Below are positions 7,607 through 16,397 of a stretch of DNA of 64,000 bases, piece by piece. The stretch is from Jatrophihabitans sp964252635 (lineage in GTDB: Bacteria > Actinomycetota > Actinomycetes > Mycobacteriales > Jatrophihabitantaceae). The notes beneath the pieces are model-generated. The model searched no databases and was not told the origin of the DNA. It was given only the letters and a program-made list of their open reading frames with translations. Both the position numbers and the translations under genes were made by a program. The stretch spans positions 1 through 64,000 of the forward strand of contig NZ_CAXUNP010000006.1 in the NCBI RefSeq assembly GCF_964252635.1, given 5' to 3'. Each line of letters opens with the position of its first letter. Positions within the stretch are counted from its first letter, which is position 1.

Positions 7607-9661
7607 ATGGTGGTCCTGCGCAGCTACGTCGGCGGGTCATGGTTCGCACCGTCCGACGGGCGGCCCGTGCACGACGCGGTGACCGGCGACGAGATCGCGC
7701 GGGTGTCGTCCGACGGCATCGACATGGCCGCAGTGCTCGACTACGCCCGTACGGTCGGGGGGCCGGGGCTGCGTGAGCTGACCTTCCACGAGCGCGCCGC
7801 GCTGGCCAAGGCCGCGGGCACGCTGCTGCGCGAGAACCGCGACGAGCTGTACGCGCTCTCCCTGTGTACCGGCGCCACCGCGGCCGACGCCCGCTTCGAC
7901 GTCGACGGCGGTTTCGGGGCGCTGCTGGCCTACGCCAGCAGGACCAAGCGCGAGCTGCCCAACGACCGCATCGTCGTAGAGGGGCCGGTCGAGCCGCTCG
8001 GGCGCGGCGGCTGCTTCGTCGGCCAGCACATCCTGACGTCCAAGCCAGGCGCCGCCGTGCAGGTCAACGCCTTCAACTTCCCGGTGTGGGGGCCGCTCGA
8101 GAAGCTCGCGCCGGCTCTGATCGCCGGCGTGCCGACGATCGTCAAGCCGGCCACTCCGACCGCCTACCTCACCGCCCGCGTCATCGAGCTGATCGTCGAG
8201 GCGGGCCTGCTCCCCGAGGGCGCGCTGCAGCTGGTGTGCGGCAGCGCCGGTGACCTGTTCGACCACCTCGAGGAACAGGACTCGGTCTCCTTCACCGGTT
8301 CGGCGGCCACCGCGGCGCGGCTGCGGTCGCACCCGAGCATCGTCGGCCGTGCGGTGGCCTTCACCGCTGAGGCCGACTCGCTGAACTGCTCCGTCCTCGG
8401 ACCCGACGCCGAACCGGGCAGTGCCGGGTTCGAGCGCTACGTCGAACAGCTCGTCACCGAGATGACCGTCAAGGCCGGCCAGAAATGCACGGCCATCCGG
8501 CGCGCACTCGTGCCGGCCGGCCTGGTGGACGCCGTCGTCGAGTCCGTGTCCGCGCGGCTGGCCGAGGTCACCGTCGGCAACCCGGCCGACCCATCGGTGC
8601 AGATGGGCGCGCTGGCCGGGCTCGAACAGCGCGAGGAGCTGCGTCGCGCCGTCAAGGCCCTGACCGCCGGCGCGCGGATCGTGTTCGGCGACCCCGACCA
8701 GGTCGAGGTGGTGGACGCCGACGCCGAGCGCGGTGCGTTCGTCTCGCCGATCCTGCTGCGCGCGGACGACCCGAGTGCCGACGAGCCACACGCGGTCGAG
8801 GCGTTCGGGCCGGTCAGCACCGTCATCGGCTACCGCGACCCGGCCGACGCGGTGGCGCTGGCCGCCCGCGGTCGCGGCAGCCTGGTCGGCTCGGTCGTCA
8901 CCGACGACGCCGACTTCGCGCGATCGGTCATCCTCGGGGCAGCGCCTTGGCACGGTCGTCTGCTGGTCCTGGACGAACAGGCGGCAGCCGAGTCCACCGG
9001 CCACGGCTCGCCGTTGCCCGCCCTCGTCCACGGCGGCCCCGGGCGGGCCGGCGGCGGCGAGGAGCTCGGCGGCATGCGGGCCGTCTTCCACCACCTGCAG
9101 CGCACTGCCGTGCAGGCCGGCCCCCGCATGCTCACCGCCGTCACCGGCCGATGGACCCCCGGTGCCGAGCGCGACACCGATGGCCCGCACCCCTTCACAA
9201 AGTCGCTCGCCGAGCTGCGCATCGGCGACACGGTCGTCGCCGGCCCTCGCACGGTCACGCTCGAGGACGTCCAGCACTTCGCCGAGTTCACCGGTGACAC
9301 GTTCTACGCCCACACCGACGAGGTCGCCGCGTCCCGCAACCCGTTCTTCGGCGGCCGGGTCGCGCACGGCTACCTGATCGTGGCGTTCGCGGCCGGGCTG
9401 TTCGTTCAGCCCGACTTCGGGCCGGTGCTCGCCAACTACGGCATCGACAACCTGCGCTTCGTCACGCCGCTGAAACCGGGCGACGCGATGACCGTCGCCC
9501 TGACGTGCAAACAGATCAGCCCGCGCGACGGTGAGTACGGCGAGGTCCGCTGGGACACCACGATCACCAACCAGGACGGCAAGACCGTCGCGACGTACGA
9601 CGTGTTGACCATGGTCGCCAAGACCTGGCCCCCGAATTCTCCTGAGGACGTGCAGTCATGA
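7607..9661 (+). CDS. paaZ: Oxepin-CoA hydrolase / 3-oxo-5,6-dehydrosuberyl-CoA semialdehyde dehydrogenase PaaZ
   Basis: A bifunctional ring-opening enzyme of about 684 residues. The N-terminal aldehyde dehydrogenase domain (to about 515) has the catalytic Cys in KAGQKCTAIRR and the Glu in FTAEADSLNCS; the C-terminal MaoC-like hydratase domain (about 535-675) has FTGDTFYAHTDE and FFGGRVAHGYL. It hydrolyses oxepin-CoA and oxidises the reactive aldehyde so that it cannot cyclise. ATG 7607 is preferred because AGGGG sits seven bases before it; GTG 7598 and ATG 7601 are in frame. Its stop overlaps the paaA start by 4 bp, which begins the paaZABCDEK operon. Confidence 0.95.
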   Translation: MVVLRSYVGGSWFAPSDGRPVHDAVTGDEIARVSSDGIDMAAVLDYARTVGGPGLRELTFHERAALAKAAGTLLRENRDELYALSLCTGATAADARFDVDGGFGALLAYASRTKRELPNDRIVVEGPVEPLGRGGCFVGQHILTSKPGAAVQVNAFNFPVWGPLEKLAPALIAGVPTIVKPATPTAYLTARVIELIVEAGLLPEGALQLVCGSAGDLFDHLEEQDSVSFTGSAATAARLRSHPSIVGRAVAFTAEADSLNCSVLGPDAEPGSAGFERYVEQLVTEMTVKAGQKCTAIRRALVPAGLVDAVVESVSARLAEVTVGNPADPSVQMGALAGLEQREELRRAVKALTAGARIVFGDPDQVEVVDADAERGAFVSPILLRADDPSADEPHAVEAFGPVSTVIGYRDPADAVALAARGRGSLVGSVVTDDADFARSVILGAAPWHGRLLVLDEQAAAESTGHGSPLPALVHGGPGRAGGGEELGGMRAVFHHLQRTAVQAGPRMLTAVTGRWTPGAERDTDGPHPFTKSLAELRIGDTVVAGPRTVTLEDVQHFAEFTGDTFYAHTDEVAASRNPFFGGRVAHGYLIVAFAAGLFVQPDFGPVLANYGIDNLRFVTPLKPGDAMTVALTCKQISPRDGEYGEVRWDTTITNQDGKTVATYDVLTMVAKTWPPNSPEDVQS

Positions 9662-10584
9662 CCGAGACCCTTGCCGAGCACTTCGACGCCACCATCGACC
9701 ACGACCGACGCATCGAGCCGCGCGACTGGATGCCCGACGCCTACCGCAAGACGATGATCCGCCAGATCGCGCAGCACGCGCACTCCGAGATCATCGGCAT
9801 GCAGCCCGAGGGCAACTGGATCACCCGCGCGCCGTCGCTGCGGCGCAAGGCCATCCTGCTGGCCAAGGTGCAGGACGAGGCCGGGCACGGCATGTACCTG
9901 TACTCAGCGGCCGAGACACTGGGCGCGGATCGCGCCGACCTCACCGAGAAGCTGGTGACCGGCAAGCAGAAGTACTCGTCCATCTTCAACTACCCCACGT
10001 TGACCTACGCCGACGTCGGCGTCATCGGCTGGCTCGTCGACGGCGCGGCCATCTGCAACCAGGTGCCTTTGTGCCGCTCGTCCTACGGGCCGTACGCCCG
10101 CGCCATGATCCGCGTCTGCAAGGAGGAGTCCTTCCACCAGAGGCAGGGCTACGAGCTGTTGATGACGATGATGCGCGGTACCGACGAGCAGCGCGCGATG
10201 GTGCAGGACGCGACGAACCGGTTCTGGTGGCCGTCGCTGATGATGTTCGGCCCGCCCGACGACCGCTCGCCGAACACCGCGCAGTCGATGGCGTGGGGCG
10301 TCAAGCGGCACACCAACGACGAGCTGCGGCAGCGTTTCGTCGACATGTCCGTTCCGCAGGCCGAGAAGCTCGGCGTCACCCTGCCCGACCCGGCCCTGCG
10401 CTGGAACGACGAGCGCGGCCACTACGACTTCGGCGCCATCGACTGGGACGAGTTCGCGGCCGTGGTCGCGGGCAACGGTCCGTGCAACACCCAGCGCGTC
10501 GCCCACCGCAAGGCGGCGCACGACGAGGGTGCCTGGGTCCGCGACGCCGCCACCGCCCACGCCGCGAAGGCGAAGGCGTCATGA
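9658..10584 (+). CDS. paaA: 1,2-phenylacetyl-CoA epoxidase, catalytic subunit PaaA
   Basis: A 308-residue ferritin-like diiron monooxygenase subunit. Iron ligands are visible in VQDEAGHGMYLY and CKEESFHQRQGYE. PaaA epoxidises the ring of phenylacetyl-CoA using electrons from PaaE and needs PaaC as structural partner. Full family length. Overlaps paaZ upstream and paaB downstream by 4 bp each, so the subunits are translationally coupled. Confidence 0.97.
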   Translation: MTETLAEHFDATIDHDRRIEPRDWMPDAYRKTMIRQIAQHAHSEIIGMQPEGNWITRAPSLRRKAILLAKVQDEAGHGMYLYSAAETLGADRADLTEKLVTGKQKYSSIFNYPTLTYADVGVIGWLVDGAAICNQVPLCRSSYGPYARAMIRVCKEESFHQRQGYELLMTMMRGTDEQRAMVQDATNRFWWPSLMMFGPPDDRSPNTAQSMAWGVKRHTNDELRQRFVDMSVPQAEKLGVTLPDPALRWNDERGHYDFGAIDWDEFAAVVAGNGPCNTQRVAHRKAAHDEGAWVRDAATAHAAKAKAS

Positions 10585-10943
10585 CGGACTTCAGCGCCGA
10601 GGGCGGGCACGGGGCCGTGCCGATGGAGGGCATCCCCGTCGAGCCGCAGGCAGCCGCAGTGCGTTCGGACTGGCCGCTGTACGAGGTGTTCCTGCGTGGG
10701 AAGCGCGGCTTGAACCACGTGCACGTCGGCTCGCTGCACGCCGCCGACCCGCAGATGGCCCTGCACCACGCACGCGACCTGTACACGCGCCGCAACGAGG
10801 GCGTCAGCATCTGGGTCGTCGCGGCCGAGCAAATCACCGCGTCGAGCCCGGACGAGAAGGACCCGTTCTTCGCGCCGTCCGGCGACAAGGTCTACCGGCA
10901 CCCGACGTTCTACGCCATCCCCGACGACGTCCCCCACATGTGA
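10581..10943 (+). CDS. paaB: 1,2-phenylacetyl-CoA epoxidase subunit PaaB
   Basis: A 120-residue subunit with the PaaB core DWPLYEVFLRGKRGLNHVHVGSLHA (read here in parts) and the C-terminal YRHPTFY motif. It bridges PaaAC heterodimers in the multicomponent epoxidase. The N-terminal 25 residues are an extension rich in Gly and Glu. The start at 10581 overlaps the paaA stop. Only 8 bp separate it from paaC. Confidence 0.95.
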   Translation: MTDFSAEGGHGAVPMEGIPVEPQAAAVRSDWPLYEVFLRGKRGLNHVHVGSLHAADPQMALHHARDLYTRRNEGVSIWVVAAEQITASSPDEKDPFFAPSGDKVYRHPTFYAIPDDVPHM

Positions 10944-10951
10944 GCGGCGAC

Positions 10952-11776
10952 ATGAGCGAACACGACACCCCCTACGACAGACTGGCCGACGACGGCAGCG
11001 ACGACCACCGTTGGGCGTTCGGCACCGGCTTCGAGGACCCGCTCGAGGGCATCGACACGTCCGTACCCGACGGTACGGACGCACACGCGCTCGCCGAGAC
11101 CAGCCTCGGCCTCGGCGACGACGCGCTGATCTACAGCCACCGGTTGCAGCAGTGGATGACCCGCATGCCCGAGCTCGAGGAGGAGACGGCGCTGGCCAAC
11201 GTCGCGCTCGACCTGCTCGGCCAGGCCCGGATGCTGCTCGCCCGCGCCGGCACGATCCTCGGTCGCACCGAGGACCAGCTCGCCTACTTCCGCACCGAGG
11301 GCGAGTTCCGCAACGTCCGCCTCGTCGAGCACCAGGACCAGGACTTCGCCGAACTGGTCGGGCGCCTGCTCGTCTTCTCCACCTGGCGACTCGCGACGTT
11401 CACCTCCGGCACGTACCACCACGACCCGGTCCTGACCGCCATCGCCGGCAAAGGGACCAAGGAACTGACCTACCACCGCGATTACGCAGCCCAATGGGTC
11501 GTCCGGCTCGGCGACGGCACCGAGCTCAGCCACGGCCGCATGCAGGCCGCACTCAACCGGCTGTGGCCGCTGGTCGGCGAGTTGGGCACGGATGCCGAGT
11601 TCGACTCCGTCGTCGACACGGTGCTGGCCACCGGCGGCCTCGACCGGCCGACCGCGGCGCCGCTGGCCGGGGTCGGCGGCCGCACCGGGCGCGACGGCGT
11701 GCACACCGAGCACCTCGGCTACGTGCTCGCCGAGCTGCAGAGCATCGCGCGCACCTACCCGAACGCGACGTGGTGA
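10952..11776 (+). CDS. paaC: 1,2-phenylacetyl-CoA epoxidase subunit PaaC
   Basis: A 274-residue ferritin-like protein, the non-catalytic partner of PaaA. Typical segments are GDDALIYSHRLQQWMTRMP, ALDLLGQARMLL and TYHRDYAAQWVVRLGDGT. The first 40 residues are an acidic actinobacterial extension. The start at 10952 follows paaB by 8 bp; the stop overlaps the GTG of paaD. Confidence 0.95.
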   Translation: MSEHDTPYDRLADDGSDDHRWAFGTGFEDPLEGIDTSVPDGTDAHALAETSLGLGDDALIYSHRLQQWMTRMPELEEETALANVALDLLGQARMLLARAGTILGRTEDQLAYFRTEGEFRNVRLVEHQDQDFAELVGRLLVFSTWRLATFTSGTYHHDPVLTAIAGKGTKELTYHRDYAAQWVVRLGDGTELSHGRMQAALNRLWPLVGELGTDAEFDSVVDTVLATGGLDRPTAAPLAGVGGRTGRDGVHTEHLGYVLAELQSIARTYPNATW

Positions 11777-12285
11777 GCGCGATGACGAGCCCCACTCGCA
11801 CGGCCTACGACGTCGCCGCCGAGGTCCCCGACCCGGAGCTGCCCCAGCTGACCCTGGCCGACCTCGGGATCCTGCGGTCGGTGGAGGTCGACGAGGCGGA
11901 CGGAGCGGTCGTCGCCGTGATCACGCCGACCTACAGCGGCTGCCCGGCCATGCGGGAGATCGGCCACGACGTGCGGCACCGCCTGGAGCAGGCCGGGTTC
12001 CACGACGTCGAGGTGCGCTTCCAGCTCGCGCCGGCGTGGTCGACGGAGTGGATCACGGACGAGGGACGGCGCAAGCTGCACGCGGCGGGCATCGCCCCGC
12101 CGAGCGCCGTGCGCCCCCGGACCGGACCTGTCCCGCTGACCCTGGGACGGCCGCCGGCGGTGGCCTGCCCGCGGTGCGGCGCCGGCGACACCCGGCAGAC
12201 CGCTGCGTTCAGCGGCACCGCCTGCAAGTCGCTGCACCGGTGCGTGGCGTGCGGTGAGCCGTTCGAGGCCGTGAAGCCGTTATGA
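11773..12285 (+). CDS. paaD: Phenylacetyl-CoA epoxidase assembly protein PaaD
   Basis: A 170-residue MIP18/DUF59-family protein with the N-terminal DPELPQLTLADLGILR motif, TYSGCPAM, and a C-terminal zinc-ribbon-like pair CPRCGAG ... CVACGEPF. PaaD is thought to help mature the iron centre of the epoxidase. GTG 11773 overlaps the paaC stop and is chosen for that coupling; ATG 11782 is an alternative. Its stop overlaps paaE by 4 bp. Confidence 0.93.
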   Translation: MSAMTSPTRTAYDVAAEVPDPELPQLTLADLGILRSVEVDEADGAVVAVITPTYSGCPAMREIGHDVRHRLEQAGFHDVEVRFQLAPAWSTEWITDEGRRKLHAAGIAPPSAVRPRTGPVPLTLGRPPAVACPRCGAGDTRQTAAFSGTACKSLHRCVACGEPFEAVKPL

Positions 12286-13352
12286 CCTCGACGTCCGTGC
12301 CGCGAACCTCGACCCAGTTCCACCCGCTGATCGTGTCGCGCGTGGACCGGCTCACCGACGACGCTGCGGCCGTCACCTTCGACGTGCCCGCCGACCTGCG
12401 CGACGTCTTCACGTTCGCCCCGGGGCAGTCGTTGACCGTCCGGCGGGGCGACGAACGCCGCTCGTACTCCATCTGCGCGCCGGCCGGGCACGCGCCGCGT
12501 ATCGGCGTGCGTGAGGTCGCCGGCGGCGCGGTGTCGGGCTTCCTCGTGCGGCAGCTGCGGGCCGGCGACACGCTCGACGTGCAGGCGCCCACCGGTACCT
12601 TCACCCCGCAGCTCGAACAACCGGGTCGACACGCGCTCGTCGGCGCGGGCTCGGGCATCACCCCGCTGCTCTCCATCGCCGCGTCCGTGCTCGACGGCAA
12701 CGACGAGAGCACCGTGACGTTGCTCTACGGCAACCGGCGCAGCGACTCGGTGATGTTCGCCGACGAGGTGGCCGACCTCAAGGACGCGCACCCGTCCCGC
12801 ATGCACATCGTGCACGTGCTCTCGCGCGAGCCGCAGGAGGTCGAGCTCTACAACGGCCGCCTCGACCGGGCCCGGCTCGCGGCGTTGCTGCCGGCGACCG
12901 TCGACGTCGCGCAGGTCGACCACTGGTGGCTGTGCGGGCCGTTCGGCATGGTCACCGACGCCGTCGAGCTGCTCGGCGAGCTCGGCGTCGAACGCGGCCG
13001 TATCCACCGCGAGCTGTTCTACGTCGGTGACGACCCGCCCGAACAGGCCACCCACGACGACCCGCCGGTCGGTGACGGCGCGCAGGTCACGGTCGTGCTC
13101 GACGGCCGGTCCAGCACGCTCACCCTGCCGCCCGGGACGCCGGTGCTCGACGGCGCGCAACAGGTGCGTCCCGACCTGCCTTTCGCCTGCAAGGGCGGCG
13201 TCTGCGGCACCTGCCGGGCACGGGTCGTCGCCGGCAGCGCCACCATGCGCCGCAACTACGCGCTCGAGCCCGACGAGGTCGAGGCCGGTTACGTCCTCAC
13301 CTGCCAGACGCTGCCCACGACCGACGCGCTGACCGTCGACTACGACGCCTGA
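12282..13352 (+). CDS. paaE: 1,2-phenylacetyl-CoA epoxidase reductase PaaE
   Basis: A 356-residue electron-transfer subunit. Residues about 12-105 bind FAD (RRSYSICAPAG), about 110-240 bind NADPH (GAGSGITPLLSI, WWLCGPFGM), and about 265-355 form a plant-type 2Fe-2S ferredoxin with CKGGVCGTCRARV and a distal Cys in LTCQT. It passes electrons from NADPH to the PaaA diiron site. Full length and cofactors intact. Confidence 0.96.
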   Translation: MTSTSVPRTSTQFHPLIVSRVDRLTDDAAAVTFDVPADLRDVFTFAPGQSLTVRRGDERRSYSICAPAGHAPRIGVREVAGGAVSGFLVRQLRAGDTLDVQAPTGTFTPQLEQPGRHALVGAGSGITPLLSIAASVLDGNDESTVTLLYGNRRSDSVMFADEVADLKDAHPSRMHIVHVLSREPQEVELYNGRLDRARLAALLPATVDVAQVDHWWLCGPFGMVTDAVELLGELGVERGRIHRELFYVGDDPPEQATHDDPPVGDGAQVTVVLDGRSSTLTLPPGTPVLDGAQQVRPDLPFACKGGVCGTCRARVVAGSATMRRNYALEPDEVEAGYVLTCQTLPTTDALTVDYDA

Positions 13353-13369
13353 CCCGCCCGGAGGCCTCG

Positions 13370-14677
13370 ATGCACGACCGCACCCCGTCGCCCGACACCC
13401 TCGAGCCGGTCGAGCGGGCCGCCCCGGACGAGCTGCGCCGGCTGCAGCTCGAGCGGCTGCGGTGGTCGCTGCACCATGCCTACGACAACGTGCCGCACTA
13501 CCGGCAGGCGTTCGACGCCGCCGGTGTGCACCCGAACGACTGCAAGGAACTGGGCGACCTCGCCCGCTTCCCGTTCACCACCAAGGCCGACCTGCGCGAC
13601 AACTACCCGTTCGGCATGTTCGCCGTGCCGCAGGAGCAGGTGTCGCGCGTGCACGCGTCGTCGGGCACGACCGGTCGGCCGACGGTCGTCGGGTACACCG
13701 CGCAGGACATCCGGACGTGGTCGGCGGTGATGGCCCGCTCGATTCGCGCGGGCGGCGGCCGGCCGGGCGACAAGATCCACGTCGCCTACGGCTACGGGCT
13801 GTTCACCGGTGGTCTCGGCGCGCACTACGGCGCCGAGGCGCTGGGCGCCACCGTCATCCCCGTCTCGGGCGGCATGACCGAGCGTCAGGTCATGCTCGTC
13901 CGCGACTTCGAGCCCGACGTGATCATGGTGACGCCCAGCTACATGCTGGCGATTGCCGACGAGATGGAGCGGCAGGGCGTCGACCCGCGCTCGACGTCGT
14001 TGCAGGTCGGCATCTTCGGGGCCGAGCCGTGGACGAACGACATGCGCCTGGAGATGGAGCAGCGCCTGGACATCCACGCCGTGGACATCTACGGGCTGTC
14101 CGAGGTCATGGGGCCCGGCGTGGCGATGGAGTGCGTCGACACCAAGGACGGCCTGCACATCTGGGAGGACCACTTCTACCCCGAGGTCATCGACCCGGTG
14201 ACCGGTGAGGTGCTGCCCGACGGCGAGGAGGGTGAGCTCGTCTTCACCTCGCTGACCAAGGAGGCCATGCCGGTCGTGCGCTACCGCACCCGCGATCTGA
14301 CGCGCCTGCTGCCGGGCACGGCCCGCACGATGCGCCGGATGGAGAAGATCACCGGCCGCACCGACGACATGATCATCCTGCGCGGCGTGAACCTGTTCCC
14401 GACCCAGATCGAGGAACTCATCCTGCGCACGCCGGCGCTGGCGCCGCACTTCCAGTGCGTGCTATCGCGCAGCGGTGCCCTGGACGAGCTGGCGGTGCGG
14501 GTCGAGCGGCGTGCCGACGCCAACGAGGACGACGGGCACGCCGCGGGCCGTGCACTGCGGGCGCTGGTCAAGAACAGCATCGGCGTCAGCGTGGCCGTCG
14601 AGGTGCTGGCCCCGGACGGCGTCGAGCGCTCGGTCGGCAAGATGCGCCGCATCGTCGACGAGCGCCCGGCCCGCTGA
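13370..14677 (+). CDS. paaK: Phenylacetate-CoA ligase PaaK
   Basis: A 435-residue adenylate-forming ligase that activates phenylacetate to phenylacetyl-CoA, the first step of the pathway. The ATP-binding loop is HASSGTTGRPTVVGYT (about residues 96-111); other marks are YGYGLFTGGLG, IYGLSEVMGPG and the C-terminal GRTDDMIILRGVN. GGAGG precedes the ATG. It closes the paaZABCDEK operon, 17 bp after paaE. No separate phenylacetate transporter is nearby. Confidence 0.95.
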   Translation: MHDRTPSPDTLEPVERAAPDELRRLQLERLRWSLHHAYDNVPHYRQAFDAAGVHPNDCKELGDLARFPFTTKADLRDNYPFGMFAVPQEQVSRVHASSGTTGRPTVVGYTAQDIRTWSAVMARSIRAGGGRPGDKIHVAYGYGLFTGGLGAHYGAEALGATVIPVSGGMTERQVMLVRDFEPDVIMVTPSYMLAIADEMERQGVDPRSTSLQVGIFGAEPWTNDMRLEMEQRLDIHAVDIYGLSEVMGPGVAMECVDTKDGLHIWEDHFYPEVIDPVTGEVLPDGEEGELVFTSLTKEAMPVVRYRTRDLTRLLPGTARTMRRMEKITGRTDDMIILRGVNLFPTQIEELILRTPALAPHFQCVLSRSGALDELAVRVERRADANEDDGHAAGRALRALVKNSIGVSVAVEVLAPDGVERSVGKMRRIVDERPAR

Positions 14678-14737
14678 GCTGCATCGCGGGGAGGCTTGTG
14701 TGCCGACGTGGCCGACAACTCTCCCCGACGACGGACG

Positions 14738-15790
14738 TCAGGAGTGGTAGACGCCCACCCAGGCGAGGCGCCAGGTGTTCGGGCCGATGTAGCCGTTGGG
14801 GACGAGCCCGTTCAGGCGTTGCAGCTGCTTGACCATGCGCAGGGTGTTGGGGCCGTACTGGCCGGTGCCGACGGGGAAGTAGCCGCGCTTGTGCATCTGG
14901 TCCTGGAAGGTCTTGATCTTCCTGGACGTCTCGCCCGGCGTGTACCAGTGACTGCCACCCGGGAACGCCGGGATCTTCGGCGCAGCCACCGTGGTCGAGG
15001 TCGAGTACCGGCCCGTCCAGGCGAGGCGCCAGGTGTTCGGGCCGATGTAGCCGTTGGGGACGAGCCCGTTCAGGCGTTGCAGCTGCTTGACCATGCGCAG
15101 GGTGTTGGGGCCGTACTGGCCGGTGCCGACGGGGAAGAAGCCGCGCTTGTGCATCTGGTCCTGGAAGATCTTGATCTTCCTGGACGTCTCACCGGGGGCG
15201 TACCAGTGACTGCCCCCGGGGAAGGCGGGGATGCCGTGCGAGCTGCCCTTGGACGTACCACCCGATGAGCCGTGCGAACCACCGGACGTCGACCCGCCGG
15301 CGCTGATCTTGATGTCCGACGTGCGTCCGGAGCGGGCGTCACCGTCCTCGCGCAGGCCCAGGATCCCCGCACACTGCCACGGCTGCCAGCCGCGCTCGCG
15401 GTACAGGATCAGCGCGCGGGCGTCCTGCTCGGCCTTGGAGGCGTTCTGCGGGTAGCCGGAGCCGCCGACGCTGCGCCAGGTGGGGACGTCGAACTGGTAG
15501 GCGCCGTAGTGGTCGTTACCGGTGTTGATGCGGTAGTTGTCGCTCGACTCACACATGCGCAGCCGGTACCAGGTGTGGGCGGACGGATCGGCGACCGCGC
15601 TCGCATTGGGGAGCACGACCGTGGCGGCCGCGGTGACCAGCAGCGCGCCGAGGGCGATCAACCGGGGCTTGGCCCGGCTCGGCTCGCAATCGGGCCCGTC
15701 GTCGGGGACGGCGTCGGCGTTCTTGTCGCGCCAGCCGGCGAAGAACGGCGCGTTCTCGCGTGCGGCATCGGTCGATCGGGTGCGGCCCAT
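14738..15790 (-). CDS. Secreted Rpf-like transglycosylase with two peptidoglycan-binding domains
   Basis: A 350-residue protein. A membrane-spanning signal segment lies at about 43-65 after a long polar N-terminus. Residues about 70-147 form a resuscitation-promoting-factor/transglycosylase-like domain with the catalytic Glu at about 81 in RMCESSDNY and the paired Cys in WQCAGI. A Ser/Gly linker (about 160-190) leads to two nearly identical peptidoglycan-binding domains (about 190-265 and 275-350; GPNTWRLAW). Rpf enzymes cut glycan strands during growth and exit from dormancy. The duplicate modules are almost the same at DNA level, so the duplication is recent or gene-converted. AAGGAAC precedes the ATG. 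Confidence 0.9.
   Translation of the reverse strand: MGRTRSTDAARENAPFFAGWRDKNADAVPDDGPDCEPSRAKPRLIALGALLVTAAATVVLPNASAVADPSAHTWYRLRMCESSDNYRINTGNDHYGAYQFDVPTWRSVGGSGYPQNASKAEQDARALILYRERGWQPWQCAGILGLREDGDARSGRTSDIKISAGGSTSGGSHGSSGGTSKGSSHGIPAFPGGSHWYAPGETSRKIKIFQDQMHKRGFFPVGTGQYGPNTLRMVKQLQRLNGLVPNGYIGPNTWRLAWTGRYSTSTTVAAPKIPAFPGGSHWYTPGETSRKIKTFQDQMHKRGYFPVGTGQYGPNTLRMVKQLQRLNGLVPNGYIGPNTWRLAWVGVYHS
14759..15232. repeat. 258-bp-period tandem duplication inside the Rpf-like gene
   Basis: The block starting CCAGGCGAGGCGCCAGG at 14759 recurs at 15017, an offset of 258 bp (86 codons). About 200 bp of each copy match with only scattered changes. It encodes the two binding modules. Such a repeat can expand or contract by recombination. 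Confidence 0.9.
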
Positions 15791-15973
15791 CGGTGATGTT
15801 CCTTCCGGCGTGCGGCCGGGCGCGTGGAGGGCGGGCCGGCGTTGCGTCGGCGCTCGACGGGGTGGAGCTGAGCGACGACTTCCGTATCAATCGCACCAAC
15901 CGTCACACAGGTCACGCACGTTCACAAGGCTCGGGGCCAAAAAGTTGCGTCGGTCATCGGCGTGTCGCCGCGA

Positions 15974-15989
15974 ATTACACCGGTGTAAT
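15974..15989. promoter_or_regulatory. Perfect 16-bp palindrome
   Basis: ATTACACCGGTGTAAT reads the same on both strands. It stands out from the GC-rich surroundings and lies 184 bp upstream of the Rpf-like start and 18 bp past the stop of the PPOX gene. It is a candidate dimeric-regulator site; the regulator is unknown. Confidence 0.5.
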
Positions 15990-16006
15990 GCTAATGCGCC
16001 GAGGTG

Positions 16007-16390
16007 TCAGGCCAGGAGGGACGGTGAGCCCAACATGCGGTGCACGGTGATCTCGAGCGCCACCCTGGCCGGGTTCTCCCGCGGCTGGCGGTAGCGCCCC
16101 GCGTACTTCGCCACCGCCGCGGCCACCGCTGCGGGCTCGGATGTGACCACGGCCGTGCCCTCGAGCGTGAGCCAGAGCCGTCCCTCGACCTGACACAGCG
16201 CGACCCGTCCACCGTCGCCCACGTTGCGGGCCTTGCGGCTCGACCCGCTGCAGATGACGCGGGCCAGCGTCCCGTCCCAGGTGAAACCGACCGGCGTCAC
16301 GTGCGGGCTGCCGTCGGGTCGCAGCGTGGTCAGCGTGGCCAGATGGCGTTCGGTGACGAAGGTGCGCCCGGCGTCGGACAGGGTCCGCAC
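16007..16390 (-). CDS. PPOX-class F420-dependent oxidoreductase-like protein
   Basis: A 127-residue split-beta-barrel flavin/F420-binding protein. Visible marks are the N-terminal FVTERHLATLTTLRPDGSPH, the GFTWDG strand and SSRKARNVGDGGRVALC, all typical of small actinobacterial PPOX proteins that bind F420. The substrate is unknown. It lies 7 bp downstream of the membrane-protein gene and probably shares its mRNA. Confidence 0.85.
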   Translation of the reverse strand: MRTLSDAGRTFVTERHLATLTTLRPDGSPHVTPVGFTWDGTLARVICSGSSRKARNVGDGGRVALCQVEGRLWLTLEGTAVVTSEPAAVAAAVAKYAGRYRQPRENPARVALEITVHRMLGSPSLLA

Positions 16391-16397
16391 GCGGTCG

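Noticed and set aside
14687..14727. Terminator after paaK
   Set aside because: Only a 7-bp stem (CGGGGAG/CTCCCCG) with a 27-base loop; too weak to call.
15791..16006. c-di-AMP (ydaO) riboswitch before the Rpf-like gene, as in some actinobacteria
   Set aside because: The conserved core sequences were not found on the minus strand; only the 16-bp palindrome stands out.
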